A stretch of 64,000 nucleotides of DNA, from positions 151,624,140-151,688,139 of the forward strand of contig CM043955.1 in the NCBI GenBank assembly GCA_014529385.2. The letters run 5' to 3'. The notes beneath the pieces were generated by a model. The model did no database searches. It saw only the letters and a program-made list of their open reading frames with translations, and was not told the DNA's origin. The translations under genes and the position numbers were made by a program. Each line of letters begins with the position of its first letter. Position 1 is the stretch's first letter. Source of the stretch: Adiantum capillus-veneris (lineage: Eukaryota; Streptophyta; Polypodiopsida; Polypodiales; Pteridaceae). Shown here piece after piece: positions 24,683 through 37,260 of this stretch.

Positions 24683-25310
24683 TACATAACTAGGACTTGA
24701 TAACCATAGGCAACCAGGCTCGAGTTATAGTTCGAGCAAGCATGAGAAACGAGGGAGAAACTACATAAACCCTTAGTCATTAACTAATTCCATCAAAGTT
24801 GATAACAACGTTAGATCTCTTCGTCAAATTTGAAATCGAACATTAGTTTGAGAGGTAATGAAGGATGTGTCAGCGCACCATGCCTCTCGCTATTGTCTAG
24901 TGAGCCCACCATGAAACATAACTAGGACTTGATAACCATAGGAAACAAGGCTTGAGCTATAGTTCGAGCAAGCATCATTAACTAAGTCCATCAAAGTTGA
25001 TGACAATGATAGATTCCTCCATCAAATTAGTTTGAAAGGTAACGATGGACGCGTTAGCCATGCCTCTCCCTATTGTGCACTAAGCCTACCATGAAACATA
25101 ACTAGGACTTGATAACCACAAGCAACAAGGCTCAAGCTATAGTTCGAGCACTACACCCTCAGTCGTTAACCATGTCCGTCAACTTTGACGGCTTTGTTAG
25201 ATCCCTCCGTCAAATTTGAAATCGAACGTTAGTTTTAAAATTTGAAAGGTGACGATGGACCTGTCAGCCATGCCTGGCTGTTCATGTGTATGAGCCCGCC
25301 ATGAAACCAT
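24683..25310 (+). repeat. Three tandem units of about 180-230 bp in T
   Basis: Each unit begins ACATAACTAGGACTTGATAA (24,685, 24,916, 25,098). It continues through a GAGCTATAGTTCGAGCA-type palindrome, a CATCAAAGTTGA segment and a GCCATGCCT segment, and ends in ACCATGAA. The units differ by indels. Confidence 0.8.
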
Positions 25311-25766
25311 GCCTTGATCTCGGCATGAAACCACGCCTATTTCATAAGTGCAACTCTTTTTTTTTCTTCTACCTCTGCGACGATGAACTTCAGCTCTCTC
25401 TACTATGCCGTGAACCCGTCATGAAATCACGAACTGCTATGCCTTGAGCTCGGCATGAAACCATGTCTGTCATGAGCACAATTAATTTTCTTGTTCTACC
25501 TCTATTATGAACTTTGCTTCTTTGCCTTTTTTATGTATTTTGCAGAAAAGCTTGCCAGTACTATGGTTGTTGCACCCCTATGTGTTGCCAGTTGCCATCA
25601 CCCCACCCTTGCCCTGCATGTTGCCAGTTGCCGAACAATTAGGCATGAGCTGCACAAATGGCTAACCAATTGTCCCGCAAGTGTTCCATACCACATCACC
25701 ACACATTAAAAAAAAGCCTTTGTGCGGTTAATTCGAAGTTTACTTACTCTGAGTGCTTCTCTCCTC
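25311..25766. other. Unassigned stretch of T
   Basis: A few degenerate CGGCATGAAACCATGCC repeats occur at its left. No gene was recognised. Confidence 0.35.
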
Positions 25767-26030
25767 ACCACAAGTCCCCATGGACCTGTCGACAGCAGTA
25801 GCAACAGCAGCGACGACGAAGTGATTGGCAATGGCTTGGTCTCCATGGTAATATATTCTAACTATAAAATAGGCCCTCTTAAGCGCAAAAACGTTTTCAC
25901 TGCTGCTTATTGGCAAAAGACTTTTCATTCAAGGCTTAAGAGAGTCCGCAACCGAGATATTGCCTTCACCTGCGGCACCTCTGGCTTCAGCAAAACAGGA
26001 GCAGCAATAGCTTCCACGGATGGGAGCTAA
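25767..26030 (+). other. Open stretch inside T, possibly a captured gene fragment
   Basis: An open frame ending at 26,030 reads SNSSDDEVIGNGLVSMV and later NVFTAAYWQKTFHSRLKRVR. Unlike the rest of T it is not built of repeats, is less AT-rich and shows varied amino-acid use, which suggests a fragment of a coding exon. I do not recognise a family. It may equally be chance. Confidence 0.25.
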
Positions 26031-26396
26031 GACACAAATGCTTGCACGTTTGTAGGGTGACGTGTGACCACTTCGCACATTTTGCTAGTGATTCAAAGAA
26101 TCAGTTTCTCGATGAAATTACCCGCAGGAGCAGAGGAAGGGAAAATCATATGTGGTCTTTGAACCAAGCCTATCATTTGTGTACATAATCTACAATAATG
26201 TGTGGAGATCATATTGTTACCCACATATGATATATGTAAGGTGTCCACGAGCGACACCTACCTCCCTTGCAGCTATCATCCGAACTCGCCACATCCTACA
26301 AAGGCAGTGGCACTCATGCTCTCTTTGCCCAAGAGGCCACACTCTGTTTTGCTACCCTCGTGTTTAATATGGGTGGAAGTAGCTCAAGAATGCTAG

Positions 26397-26439
<43 letters not shown>

Positions 26440-27273
26440 ATGTGTCACTAGCTCATCAGAGATAGGTTGAAGTCTCATACGCCACAATCCATACTCCTAG
26501 AGTCTCTACCTCATGAGGCTCGAACTCAAGTTCGAGCTTCATGACCTATAAGAGACTCATGTTTCAAGCCTCCTAACCTAGAGATTCCAAAAGGATTCTT
26601 TCTAGCTAGAAACCAGATGCAATATTATGTAGCTCATGAGACTCGAGCTCACAAGCTTCTTGAAACAAAAACTCTTGGAAAGCTCTTTCTAGGTTAAACA
26701 TTTAGTCTATAGCTCTTGGGCTCGAACTTAAGTTTGAGCCTCATGAATTGCATACTTACTTTTCAAGCCTCATAAGTAAAATGTCATTAAACTTGTTTTA
26801 GTTAAGCATTCAATATCTAGCTCCTTGGCTCAAACTTAAGTTTGAGGCTCATGACATTGAAACTCAATTTTCAAGCATCATGAACACTCTATCAGGACTC
26901 TTTCAAGATAGAAGCCATCTACAGAAGTCTTATCTCATGAGCCTCGAATTTGGGTTTGAGCCTCTTGGGCCAAAGATCTTTTGGAACTCTTCCTAATTAA
27001 TCATCTTCTTGAGTCTCTAGCTCATGAGGCTTGAACTTAACTTTGAGCTTAAGGACAAGGAGAATCACTTTTGAAGCCTCATGAGCACTATAATAGAACT
27101 CTTTCTAGCTATGAATCATCTCTCAAGACAAGCCTCAATAGCTAGAGACTCATGAAGGTTGATAAACTAGAAAACGTTTTGTAAGCATGTCAAGTCCACC
27201 AGGATCAAATCTACAATGAGTCTCATTGGGTAGGAACTCTTGGAGAATTGTTCATATTTGAAAGCCTGCTACA

Positions 27274-27311
<38 letters not shown>

Positions 27312-28183
27312 GCATCACTAGGTGATCACAGACAACTTGACCTCGTAAGCCACAATCCATACTACAAGAGTCACTACCTAACGAGGCTCAAACTCAAGTT
27401 CGAGCATCATGACCTATAAGAGACTCATTTTTCAAGCCTTCTAAGCTAGGTATTTTAGGAAGATTCTTTCTAGCTAGAAACCATTTGAAAATTTTTGTAG
27501 CTCATGACACTTGAGCTTAAGCTCACAAGATTCTTGAACAAAGACTCTTGGAAAACTCTTTCTAGGTTAAGCATTTACTCTAAAGCTCTTGGGCTCGAAC
27601 TGAATTTCAAGCCTCATGACTTGGACGCTTAGTTTTCCAACCTCGTAAGCACTCCAACGTCATTAAACTTCTTTTAGCTCCTTGGATCAAACTTAAGTTT
27701 GAGCCTCATGGCATTGAAACGCAATTTTCAAGCATCATGAACACTCTACCTGGACTCTTCCAAGCTAGAAACCCTCTACAAGAGTCCTATCTCATGAGGC
27801 TCAAACTTGGGTTTGAGCCTCATGGGCCAAAGAATCTTCTAGAACTCTTCCTAGTTGATCATCTTCTTCAGTCTCTAGCTCATGAGGCTCGAACTGAAGT
27901 TTGAGCTTCATGACAAGGAGAATCACTTTTGAAGCCTCATGAGCACTATAGTAGGAATCTTTCTAGCTACGAACCATCTCTCAAGGTGAGGCTCAATAGC
28001 TAGAGACTCATGAAGGTTGATAAACTAGAAAATGTTTTGTAAGCATCTCAAGTACATGAGGATGATCAAACCTACAATGAGTCTCATTGGGTAGGAATTG
28101 TTCCTATTTGAAAGTATAAGTCTTCTTGAGTCTCTCTAAAAGTAGCCTACATGAGTCTCTCTAAAAGTAGTCTACATGAGTCT

Positions 28184-28315
28184 TTCTATCACCCAAGTGT
28201 GGTAGATTGGTTATGCCATTTCCCTCTTGAATAATAGATGTTGACTTCAACTCCTCGTCGGCTAGATCTTTAAGGTCTCTTGGGATAGTTTCCTACGATG
28301 TTAAAACTCTCTCCT
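28184..28315 (+). repeat. Module shared with the CACTA element (tRNA-like part)
   Basis: The reverse complement of this 130-bp stretch matches 44,940-45,092 in the CACTA transposon. Shared pieces include TTGGTTATGCCATTTCCCTC, TTCAACTCCTCGTCGGCTAG and TTTCCTACGAYGTTAAA. The first part has tRNA-like box A (TAGATTGGTTATG) and box B (GAGTTCAACTCC in the CACTA copy) candidates, so it may be a SINE-like insertion. Confidence 0.65.
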
Positions 28316-28345
28316 TCTTCTTCTTCTTCTTCTTCTTCTTCTTCT

Positions 28346-28427
<82 letters not shown>
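28312..28427. repeat. (TTC)n followed by (TC)n microsatellite
   Basis: About 13 TTC units pass directly into about 38 TC units. Confidence 0.95.
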
Positions 28428-28435
<8 letters not shown>

Positions 28436-29950
28436 CCATGTGTCTCCAGATCATCAGAGACTTGAAGCCTCGTAAGCTACAATGTTTAATCCTATAATCT
28501 CTAGTTGATAAGGCTCTAACTTAAGTTCGAGCGTCATGGCCTAGAGACTCATTTTTCAAGCCTCCTAATCTAGAGATTTTAGCAAGATTCTTCTAGCTAG
28601 AAACCATTTGCAATATTATGTAGCTCATGAGACTCAAGCTTAAGCTCACAAGCTTTTTGAAACAAAGATCAACTCTTGCAAAAATCTATCTAGTTGAGCG
28701 TTTAGTCTATAGCTCTTGGGCTCGAACTTAATATCGGGCCTCATGGCTTAGATGCTTAGTTTTCAAGCCTTATAAGTACTCTAATACAACTTGTCTTAGT
28801 TGAGCATCAAACTTAAGCTCGAGCCTCATGACATGGAAACTCAATTTTCAAGCATCATGAACACTCTATTAGGACTCTCCCAAGCTAGAAACCATCTACA
28901 AGAGTCCTATGTTATGAGGCTTGAACTTAGGTTTGAGCCTCATGGGCTAGAGAATCTTATGAAAATATTCCTAGTTGATCACCTTCTTGAGTCTCTACCT
29001 CATGGGGCTCGAACTTAAGTTTGAGTCTCATGACAGGGAGAATCACTTTTGAAGCCTCATGAACAATATAGTAGGACTCTTTCTAGCTATGAATCATTTG
29101 CAAAAGTGTTGATTGTGAGCAGTATAGTAGGACTCTTTCTAGCTATGAACCATATGTAAGAGTGTTGATTGTGCTAAGCTTGAGAGCCTCATGACACTTA
29201 TGCAAAAATATTTCAAGTTGATTCCATCTTCAAAAGTGTCTAGCTCATGAGGCTCTTGATCCTCATGACCTTGACACTCAATCATTAGTCCTCATGAGAA
29301 ATCTAGGAGGGCTCTTTCTATCTAGAAACTATATGCAAGATATCTAGAGCATTGAGCACGAGAACCTCACGAGCTAGGACTCTTAAAAAGGTATTGCTAA
29401 TTGAAAGCCGACATTCATAGTCTCTACCTTATGAGGATCTTGAGCCTCATGACCTAGAGAGTCCCTTCAAGCCTCATGAGCACTCTAGTAGGACACTTTC
29501 TAGCTATAAACCATCTACAAAATCCTACCTCATTGAGGAGTAAACTTAAGTTCAAGACTCAGGAGCTAAGGACTTGCAAAACTCTCTCTAGTCAAAATCA
29601 ATCTTTATAAGTCTCTAGCTCATTGGGCCTAGACTTATGTTTTGGCCTCATGAAATGGAGAGTCAATTTTGAAGCCTCATGAGGACTTTGGTATAGGACT
29701 ATTTCTAGCTAGAAACATTTTCAAAGTCTCTACCTCATGATGTTCAAATTTATGTGATCCTTGTGACCAAGAGACTCGTGTCAAGCCGAGCCTCATTAGC
29801 TAGAGATTCATGAAGGTTGACTGGACAATCTTTTGTAAGCATCTCAAGTCCCTCAGGATCAAATATACAATGAGTCTCATTATGTAGGGACTCTTGGAGA
29901 ATAGTTCCTATTTGAAAGCAATCTACATGAGTCTCTATAACTGATAACAC

Positions 29951-31089
29951 TCAAACTAAATTCAATCCTCTTGAGATAGACTCCAATTTACAAACTCATG
30001 ATCCAAAGACATAAACCAACCTATTTTTCACTAGAAACCACCCCCAAGAGTCTCTATCACATGAGGCTCAAACTATAGTCTGAGCCTCATGATCTAGAAA
30101 AGCTTGTAGAACTCTTTATGGTTGAAAGTCATTGACTTCAACAATTGACCTCAAACTTCAATCTTTTGCCCAGTTATTTTCTAAACATTTTGGATAGCTT
30201 AACTCAAGATTTTGTACCTATTCAATATATTAGAGCCAATCACGGGGAATTATCCCTCGACTCATCCTTGAACAATCTTGTGAGGTACATGTTATTCGCA
30301 TGAGAAGGAAATGAATATGTGAAAACTCAGGGATTTCATTATCTTAAAACCTCTTTAAATTAGTTTGGAAGACTGAGGAAAGAGAAGATTTGGAATTTTT
30401 AGTTTAACAATACGACTAGAATAGGTAGAATAGGCATGATATTCTCAAGCTATAGTTTAATTACAGAGAGGGACTTCAATATTTCTAGTTGGTACAATTT
30501 TATGAAAAGGGCTTGCTAAGTGCATTAGTATGGTATTCTTAGATTATGTCTAGATTTAAATGAAATCAATGAATATTTTTCTATGTGATGTTTAAGTTTT
30601 TCTTAACAATTTAGCATTGCTAGCAGGATAGAGGCTAAATTTGTGAAGATAAGCCGCCTAAATAGAAAACAGGATAAGGTTCATTGCAAGCAATATAAGC
30701 AAATGTAGATACATTCAAGTGTCACATTATCAAGATCAAAGGACACATTAAGTAGCTTCAGTTTTTTCTTTATTTACATCTATCTGCAATTAAAACATAG
30801 CAAGAGAACGACATAAAAGCATGCCCAAAGTTGAAGTCTTTAAGAGAAAAGTTACATATATTTTACAAGAGGTGGCTTGAAGGAAAAACACCTTGTTGCA
30901 AAGCAATAAACCTCAATTGTCTTATTCATATTATTTCATCTTATCACACATATTTTAGCATTTTTGTAAGTTATATGCCCAAGTATTCATGCCCTCAAGT
31001 ACAAATGAAAATTGCACAATTATTACTATCACTCGAAACGAGTCAAACATACAAGGACTATTAATGATTGTTCTAAAAGTTTCACTTGA
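29951..31089. other. Unassigned AT-rich part of T
   Basis: The palindrome ladder fades out by about 30,110. Beyond that, no gene or repeat was recognised. Confidence 0.4.
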
Positions 31090-31700
31090 ATAAGTGCCAA
31101 GCAAGCATGCTTATGCTCATCACTAAGAGACAACTCTAGCATCCGTGCTCAAAGAGATGTTGTCCACAAATTAAGCATGTGATAGAAGGTTGTACATTTG
31201 AGTGATGAACCACACTCCTCTCCTCTTTGAGACTAATTGATAATGATGCTTTTGGTTTGTTTAGCTACTCTCTTAAACCTATTGAAGATAAAAAAAGGAT
31301 ACCAGCCCCATGAAATTTTCTTGTGGATATATCCTTCATATATGTGTTATTTAGTTGCAAAAGTAGACATCATTGTGCTCTTCATAAGCGAGAATTCATC
31401 CCTTTTCTCTACAAGAGATACCCTCCATAGTCAAGCATGTGACAAGTAGTGGTTTGTTTAGAGTCAAAAACCATACCCCTATCCTCTTTGATCTACTAGA
31501 AGTGATGTGTTTACATTGTTCTATTAAATTTTAAGATTTAAAAAAAAAATCAAAGGGTACTAGAACCATGAAAATAATCTCATGGAAGTAGCCTATATTT
31601 ATATATTACTCGATTGAAATAGTAAGCATTCTCATGCTCTCCATAAGAGAGAGTCCTTGCCTGTGTGATTAAAGAGATGAAATCCACCCTCACATAAGTG
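31090..31700 (+). repeat. Two to three tandem units of about 270 bp in T
   Basis: Units share AAGCATGTGA (31,171 and 31,433), ACC..AC.CCTCTCCTCTTTGA, CCATGAAA and TCATGCTC-like segments. The third unit is partial. Confidence 0.6.
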
Positions 31701-32818
31701 GAATATGCACAAACATACTTCATTGTCTCAAATTTGTGGCAGCTATCAAGTAAAGAGATGAAAACTTTTTGAGGGGAATAGTAATTGCATGGCTACTTAG
31801 ATTGATGTATGCAAATTAGACAAGTTGGCATATACTTGCAACACTCTGGTAAATGAATTGGCTTTTCATAGAGAAACAGAGTATGTACAAGAGGAAACAC
31901 AATGTTTAAGGACACATATGTATTACGTTATCCCCTTGATAGTACTTTGAAGCTCACATTTATCTTATAGTAAATATGAGTTACCTACATAACTAAGAGT
32001 ACTTGTTAATATATTTTTGTTCTTCATTTATTATCTTGATGTTTCTAAACAACATCCTTATTTGAGATTCTCTCAACATGAAAAGTTCTTTAGTAAGGGG
32101 TTCTAAACAAGTCTATCTTTGTTTCTCATTTGTTATGCTAGTTTCTTAACATTGTACTCTTTGATGATGCTTTTGGAAAATTGGCTCCATTGGCCTCTCT
32201 TTAAAATGTATTGAATTTACATACAATATATTGTTTTGATTAGTGCAATGTTTGATGGAAGTGCTATTCATAAAAGGGTTGTTCTTCCATATCAACAATG
32301 GTAAAGTCATGTTTTCAAATTTATCCTTGTATATACATAAACACAACAATATATCTGTATCTTGAGGATATGGCTATGTGTTAAGACTAGATTTATGATA
32401 CCAACCTCTAGTCACATACAGTTTCATTCAACTAGGTTTGATCCTCATGCCCACCTGCTAGTTTAGGTGAGGCTTGAACTTAGGTTCAACCCTCATCTTA
32501 TATCCTATAGAGCAACAAAAACTGAGGCATGAATTTTTGTTTGAGCCTCACATCCACGTGCTACTGACTTGAACTAATTAAGTTTGAGTGTGTCCACTTG
32601 CTAATTTAAGCAAGGCATGTGAGGCTTGAACTCAAATTAAATGCTCTTCTTACTATCCCACATAGGAGCAACAAGTGAGGTTTGAGCCCCGTGTTCATGT
32701 GATAGTGCCTCATTTTATATGGCACAAAGGTTCTATGCAAACAACCATGAGGACAAACTTAACAAAAAATACTACAATTTTAAGACTCATTTAAAATAAT
32801 GGGACTTGAATAATTCCT
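31701..32818. other. Right part of T
   Basis: AT-rich DNA with degenerate GAGGCTTGAACTTAGGTTCAA palindromes at 32,440-32,700, echoing the main array. No gene was recognised. Confidence 0.45.
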
Positions 32819-32838
32819 AAAATTCCTAAATATGGCTT
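32819..32838 (-). repeat. Right terminal inverted repeat of T
   Basis: Read inward on the minus strand: AAGCCATATTTAGGAATTTT. It is followed by the GGTG target repeat at 32,839-32,842. Confidence 0.7.
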
Positions 32839-32842
32839 GGTG

Positions 32843-35800
32843 GGTCTTCAATAGTTGGTTCTTGAAGTGGCTCTCCTTTGTAAGGCTTTAGTAGGCTCAC
32901 ATGGAAAACATTGTGTATGAGCCAATGGCTGGGCAACTTGAGTTGATAGGCCATCTCATTAATTGGTCAAAGAATCTAAAAGGGACCATAGTACCTTTTT
33001 GCTAACTTAGAATAGTACTTTTGGTTTCCCGCTGGATTCTTGCCCGTGGTGTGCCTTAATTGAGCCTTGTGAAATTTAAGCAAGACTATACAGGTCTTAA
33101 TTGAGCTAGAAGGCTCAATTAATGCCTTGAAGCAATCCAGGTTTCTTTCCTCTATCAAACTTTGTCTTTTGGTATACCACACATTTAGAAACATACTCTT
33201 GTATGTTTGCTTTCATGGCAGGCCAATAGAAATATGTTTCGATCCCTTTTAGGGTAGATTGAATCCCTCTATGCCCCGCATAAGAAGAAGCGTGAGATTC
33301 ATACATTACTTTCTCATTGTCTTGTAAAGTAAATGGTTCCTCTTTCTTCCCTAATGCAAGGGTTGAAATCACATCTCTAAAATTGGGATCAATAGAATAC
33401 TCATCTATCATAGAAGATAGATCATTGTGAGTTGCTATGGAAACCGCATTTAGTCTCGGCCGTCTTGAGAGTGCATCGGCTACTTGATTATGCTTGCCAG
33501 CAATGTGAGCAATATGAAAATGAAATTGCAAAAGGAAATTCGCCCACCTCATTTGTTTGTCGGAGAGCTTGGTCTGCATCATGAAGTACTTAAGGCTTTG
33601 GTGATCCATCCGTAGAATAAAAGGAGTCCCCAATAAATAGTGCTTCCATGAGTCTAAGGCATGTAGAACTGCGAGGAGTTCCTTTTCATATATTCCTAGA
33701 GCTTGCTCAACAGGTTGGAGCCTTCAACTTTCATAGGCTATGGCATGCCCTTCTTGGAGAAAAACAGCTCCAAGGCAATCACCACAAGCATCACATTGGA
33801 CCTCAAATGGCTTTGAGTGATCCAGTACTGTAAGCACAGGTTGAGAGATAAGCTTTTGTTTAAGATTTTTGAAAGCATTGTTCTCCTTGGCAGATCATGT
33901 ATACCTAACATTTTTCTTTTTTAGGTCATGTAATCGTCCTGCTATTAGTGAGAACTTTTCTATGAAGCGTCTATAGTATGCACACATACCTATAAAACTT
34001 CTTAGTTCATAAAGATTCCTTGGATTAGGCCATACTTTTATTACCTCTATCTTTGATGGATCCATTTGGATGCCATCTTGAGAGATAATGTGACCTAAAT
34101 ACTGACTCTCTTGTAATAAAAAGTCACTTTTCTTTCGATTAACATAAAGTTTATTCTCTCGTAAGACTTGAAATATTACCTAGAGATGTTGCTTGTGTTC
34201 GTCTAGTGAATTAGAGTAGATGATAATATCATCAAAGAACACTCTAGTAAAGGTTGGGTGAGGCCTAAATAGCTTCTCCATCAAGCAATTGAATGTGGTT
34301 GGTGCATTGGTCAAACCAAAAGGCAGGACAATGTATTCATAAAGACCAAACGTATGTGAAATGTTGTCTTTACAATGTCTTTATCAACTATCCTTATTTG
34401 ATGGTAACCACTTTTTAGGTCAATTCTACTAAAGTAGGTTGACCCTTGTAGCTTATCAAATAGGTCTTCTACGCGTGGAATGGGGAACCTACTTTTGATA
34501 GTGATCCTATTTAGTGCTCTATAATCGACACACATACGATATGTGCCATCTTTCTTTTGCACTAATAGCACGGGTGAACAAAATGGAGATGAGCTAGGCC
34601 TAACCATGCCCTTCTCAACTAACTCATGCACTTGACGCATAATCTCCTCTTGTTGAGCTTGAGGAACTTTATAAGGAGGTTTATTAGGCAGTGAACTTCC
34701 TAGAAGAAGTTCAATTGCATGGTCATCATTGCCTCCTTTAGGAGGTAGTTCACAAGGGATGTCGTCAATAAAAACATCTTGAAATCCCTTGAGAAAATTG
34801 GATAACTCTAATTCCTTATGATTTTTTATATTTTCTTTTGCTAAAGTATTAGGTACATTTTGAAAATCTTTAACAAAAATCATGTACACGGAAATAGAGC
34901 TCTTTATTGACTTATTGAAAGCTTGCGTATGTACAATGGGTATGGTGTTACCCAACTCCTTAACATCTATGTACATATCTTTTTCCTTGAACCTAAAGTA
35001 GATTTTCCTTTCAGGGAATTTAATAATGGCATCCATACAATCAAACCATGGTGCCCCTAGGATTACATCCTCGTACTTGAGAGGAGAGATAAAGAAGTCC
35101 TCTTTGTCCACATAGCTTCGGACATGTAGCCTCAATTTCCCGATTAAGGGAGTGAATGAAGCTTCTTGCCCCTTGAAAGAACCATCAGCGGGTAGGACAT
35201 CTCCCATCTCATAGGCTTGGATGCCTAGCTTGGTGGGCCAATTATGTGGATATGAAATTGTGAGTAGAACCAGGGTCAAAGAGAATAAAAGCATCATGTT
35301 TTCTCACCTTTCCCCAAGCATGGCATAGAGGAGATCCTTTGTGGTGAGCTTCCTCTTCTTGGATTTCAACCAAGGTAGCTCTAAGAGGCTCATGGCGGGT
35401 GTTCTTTTGGGGGTAAGCACAGTACGCATGCCCTTGGCCGTTGCAATTGAAACAATGGTTATCCTTGCAATACTGCTCAAGCTCTTCAGGAGAGAGTTTG
35501 TTTTTGCCTTTGTAAACTCCCTTCTCCTTAGCTTTTGTTGCTATTGGAATTGCCCTTAGGAGACTTTTGGACATTGTCCTTCCCCTTAGGCTCATTGGAG
35601 CCCTTGTTTTTCGTGGGCTTAAGATTTCTCTTCCCCTGTTTGGAAATTGATTCGTGAAGCCACCATGGTATGGTGTATAACCGCAAATATAGTGTGGCCT
35701 TTGGGAGTTGACATACTGTACTCTCCAAAATCCATCTTTTTGAAGACAATGGCTTTGAGATGTAAAATCCCAAAACTTGTCTACATATTTGTGGATAGAT

Positions 35801-36846
35801 TCGTAGGGAGAGAGCTTCAAGCTTCGCCATTCGGTGAGTACTTTGTCTTTGGCATCAGTAGCCAAAAACCACTTCACAATGGAAGCTCTTGAAGCTTTCC
35901 ATGTATGTAGGGCTTCACCGTTTGCCCGTAGTAGGCTGACCACCATTGCCTGGCGAACTTTTGAAAGTGCATAGCTACATGGCGTAGTTTAGAGGACTCT
36001 GTGAATCCCTCATCTCCAAACGCCGCATTGAATTGTTGGATGAAGGCCAAGACGTTGTCCGTAGCACCAAAGGTGCCATCATAGGTAAGGAAAGAGATGT
36101 TCTTTCCTCCCTCTTTGAACTTCTTGAGCTTGGACGACCTCTTCCACGCGGCATAGGATTTCCTATGGCTTCTTTTTTTTGGTGGTTCAAAAGTTGCACC
36201 ATCGCTTTGTTCAGAAGATGGAGAAGAGGGTGACCTCTTTCTCGCCTTTTTCTTGCCTTGTCTTTGTCTGCACCATCACTTTCTTCACAAGAGGAAGAGG
36301 ATGAAGAAGATGAAGAAGAGGGTGACCTCTTTCTTGCCTTTTTCTTCTCTTGTTTTTTGTCATCCCTCTTTGAATTATGGTGTGGAGAAGTGTGCGATGG
36401 TCTTCTCCATTTAGGAGGTGATGGAGAGCGTTTTCCCACCGTCTTTGTGGAGCCATCTCGGCTAACGTGGTAGGAGACTCACTTCTTTCTCGTTCTTTTG
36501 GTAGGGGCTCTTGAGTTCTCCTTTGGGAAGGAGATGCATCGTCAAGTAGTAAATTTTTGAGCCCTTCGTACAGATCCTCTTCTTCTTCATGAATCAGAGA
36601 GAGGCCTCTTTTGGAAGTCTCGCAAGGAGGCTTCCTATGTACTCTCTAGTCATGGTGGGGAGTTTGGAGAATCCCATGAGCACGAAACTGCCATTGCACT
36701 TCACTTTGGAGAGATGGATTGCCCATGGCTTGTTGAAGCCTAGAAACAAGGTAGTTAACAAGCATAGGGGAATCATTAGTAGCCTGCTCATTAGCAAAAT
36801 CAAAGCTATCAACATTAATTTCACTCTCTTTACTATTGTCAGCCAT
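32843..36846 (-). pseudogene. Gag-pol region of gypsy B
   Basis: Read on the minus strand, gag starts at 36,846 (MADNSKESEINVDSFDFANE). A Ser/Arg-rich basic segment follows (about 36,200-36,440), then a CCHC-type knuckle near 35,440, a protease with [11 protein letters not shown] near 35,250, reverse transcriptase ([13 protein letters not shown] near 34,520), RNase H and integrase zinc-binding segments (about 33,150-33,800), and the C-terminal pol segment. All parts are collinear with element A. The region is a fossil with many breaks. Confidence 0.9.
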
Positions 36847-37241
36847 TCTAACAATTTTTTAGGTGTAATATTTTTAGGTGTACTTTGGCACGAAGAGCCC
36901 TAGTTGTTCCTCTTTACCCCTTTAGAAAAGCACTTAAGCTACTGTACCCCTAGCTCGAATATCATTAATTGCAAGGAATAGAAGAGAGGGTCTTTCAACA
37001 CCAAAACAATACCGGATCTTGTCAAGCTTCTAATAGCTCAATAGTGGTTAAGCCGTAGGCAAGCCCCGTTAGGACTCCACTATTAAGACCATAGCTCTCA
37101 ACGATGATGCCATGTTATTTGCATGAAGCAGGCACACTGCAAGGCTGAAAAATCCCTATTCTACTTTCTCAATTGCAATTAATAATACCAACCATTTATA
37201 GCTAGTTTGAGGACCTCCCTTCTTGAGCAAGAAAAGAGAAA

Positions 37242-37260
37242 CCTTGTGCCCTGATACCAA
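37242..37260 (-). other. Primer binding site of gypsy B
   Basis: The minus strand reads TTGGTATCAGGGCACAAGG directly after the 5' LTR. It is one base off the initiator-Met tRNA complement TGGTATCAGAGC. Confidence 0.85.

Larger units (their letters stand above)
26398..29950 (+). repeat. Large tandem array of (TC)n-headed units full of AACTTAAGTT palindromes
   Basis: At least three long units each start with a (TC)n run (26,398-26,437; 27,276-27,309; 28,350-28,427). A GCCACAATCCATACT-like segment follows, then a ladder of about 100-bp sub-units. Sub-units centre on an imperfect palindrome such as GCTCGAACTTAAGTTTGAGC, followed by CTCATGA. I count about 18 such palindromes up to 30,090. The first two units close with GATCAAA..CTACAATGAGTCTCATTGGGTAGGA. 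Unit lengths are about 0.9, 1.05 and 1.6 kb. Confidence 0.85.
22560..32838. mobile_element. T: 10.3-kb non-autonomous terminal-inverted-repeat element
   Basis: Gypsy B pol sequence is continuous with element A up to GGTG at 22,556-22,559 and resumes with GGTG at 32,839-32,842. The 10,279 bp between are thus an insertion flanked by a 4-bp direct repeat. Its ends are inverted repeats, AACACATATTTAGGAATTTT on the left and AAGCCATATTTAGGAATTTT read inward from the right (18 of 20 matches). No transposase or other long frame is present. The inside is dominated by tandem and palindromic repeats. A 4-bp target duplication does not fit hAT (8), Mutator (9), CACTA or PIF (3), or Tc1 (TA), so the superfamily is open. 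It must be younger than gypsy B. Confidence 0.7.

Noticed and set aside
28200-28262. Possible tRNA gene (box A and B resemblance)
   Set aside because: No cloverleaf can be closed and box B is degenerate (GACTTCAACTCC). At most it is a tRNA-derived repeat.
26398-30110. CRISPR-like look of regularly spaced palindromic repeats
   Set aside because: Spacers are themselves repeats, units are degenerate, the DNA is plant nuclear and no cas gene exists. It is a tandem array within a transposon.
22560-32838. T as an LTR element or Helitron
   Set aside because: The ends are inverted repeats and not TG...CA direct repeats, and there is a target duplication, which Helitrons lack.
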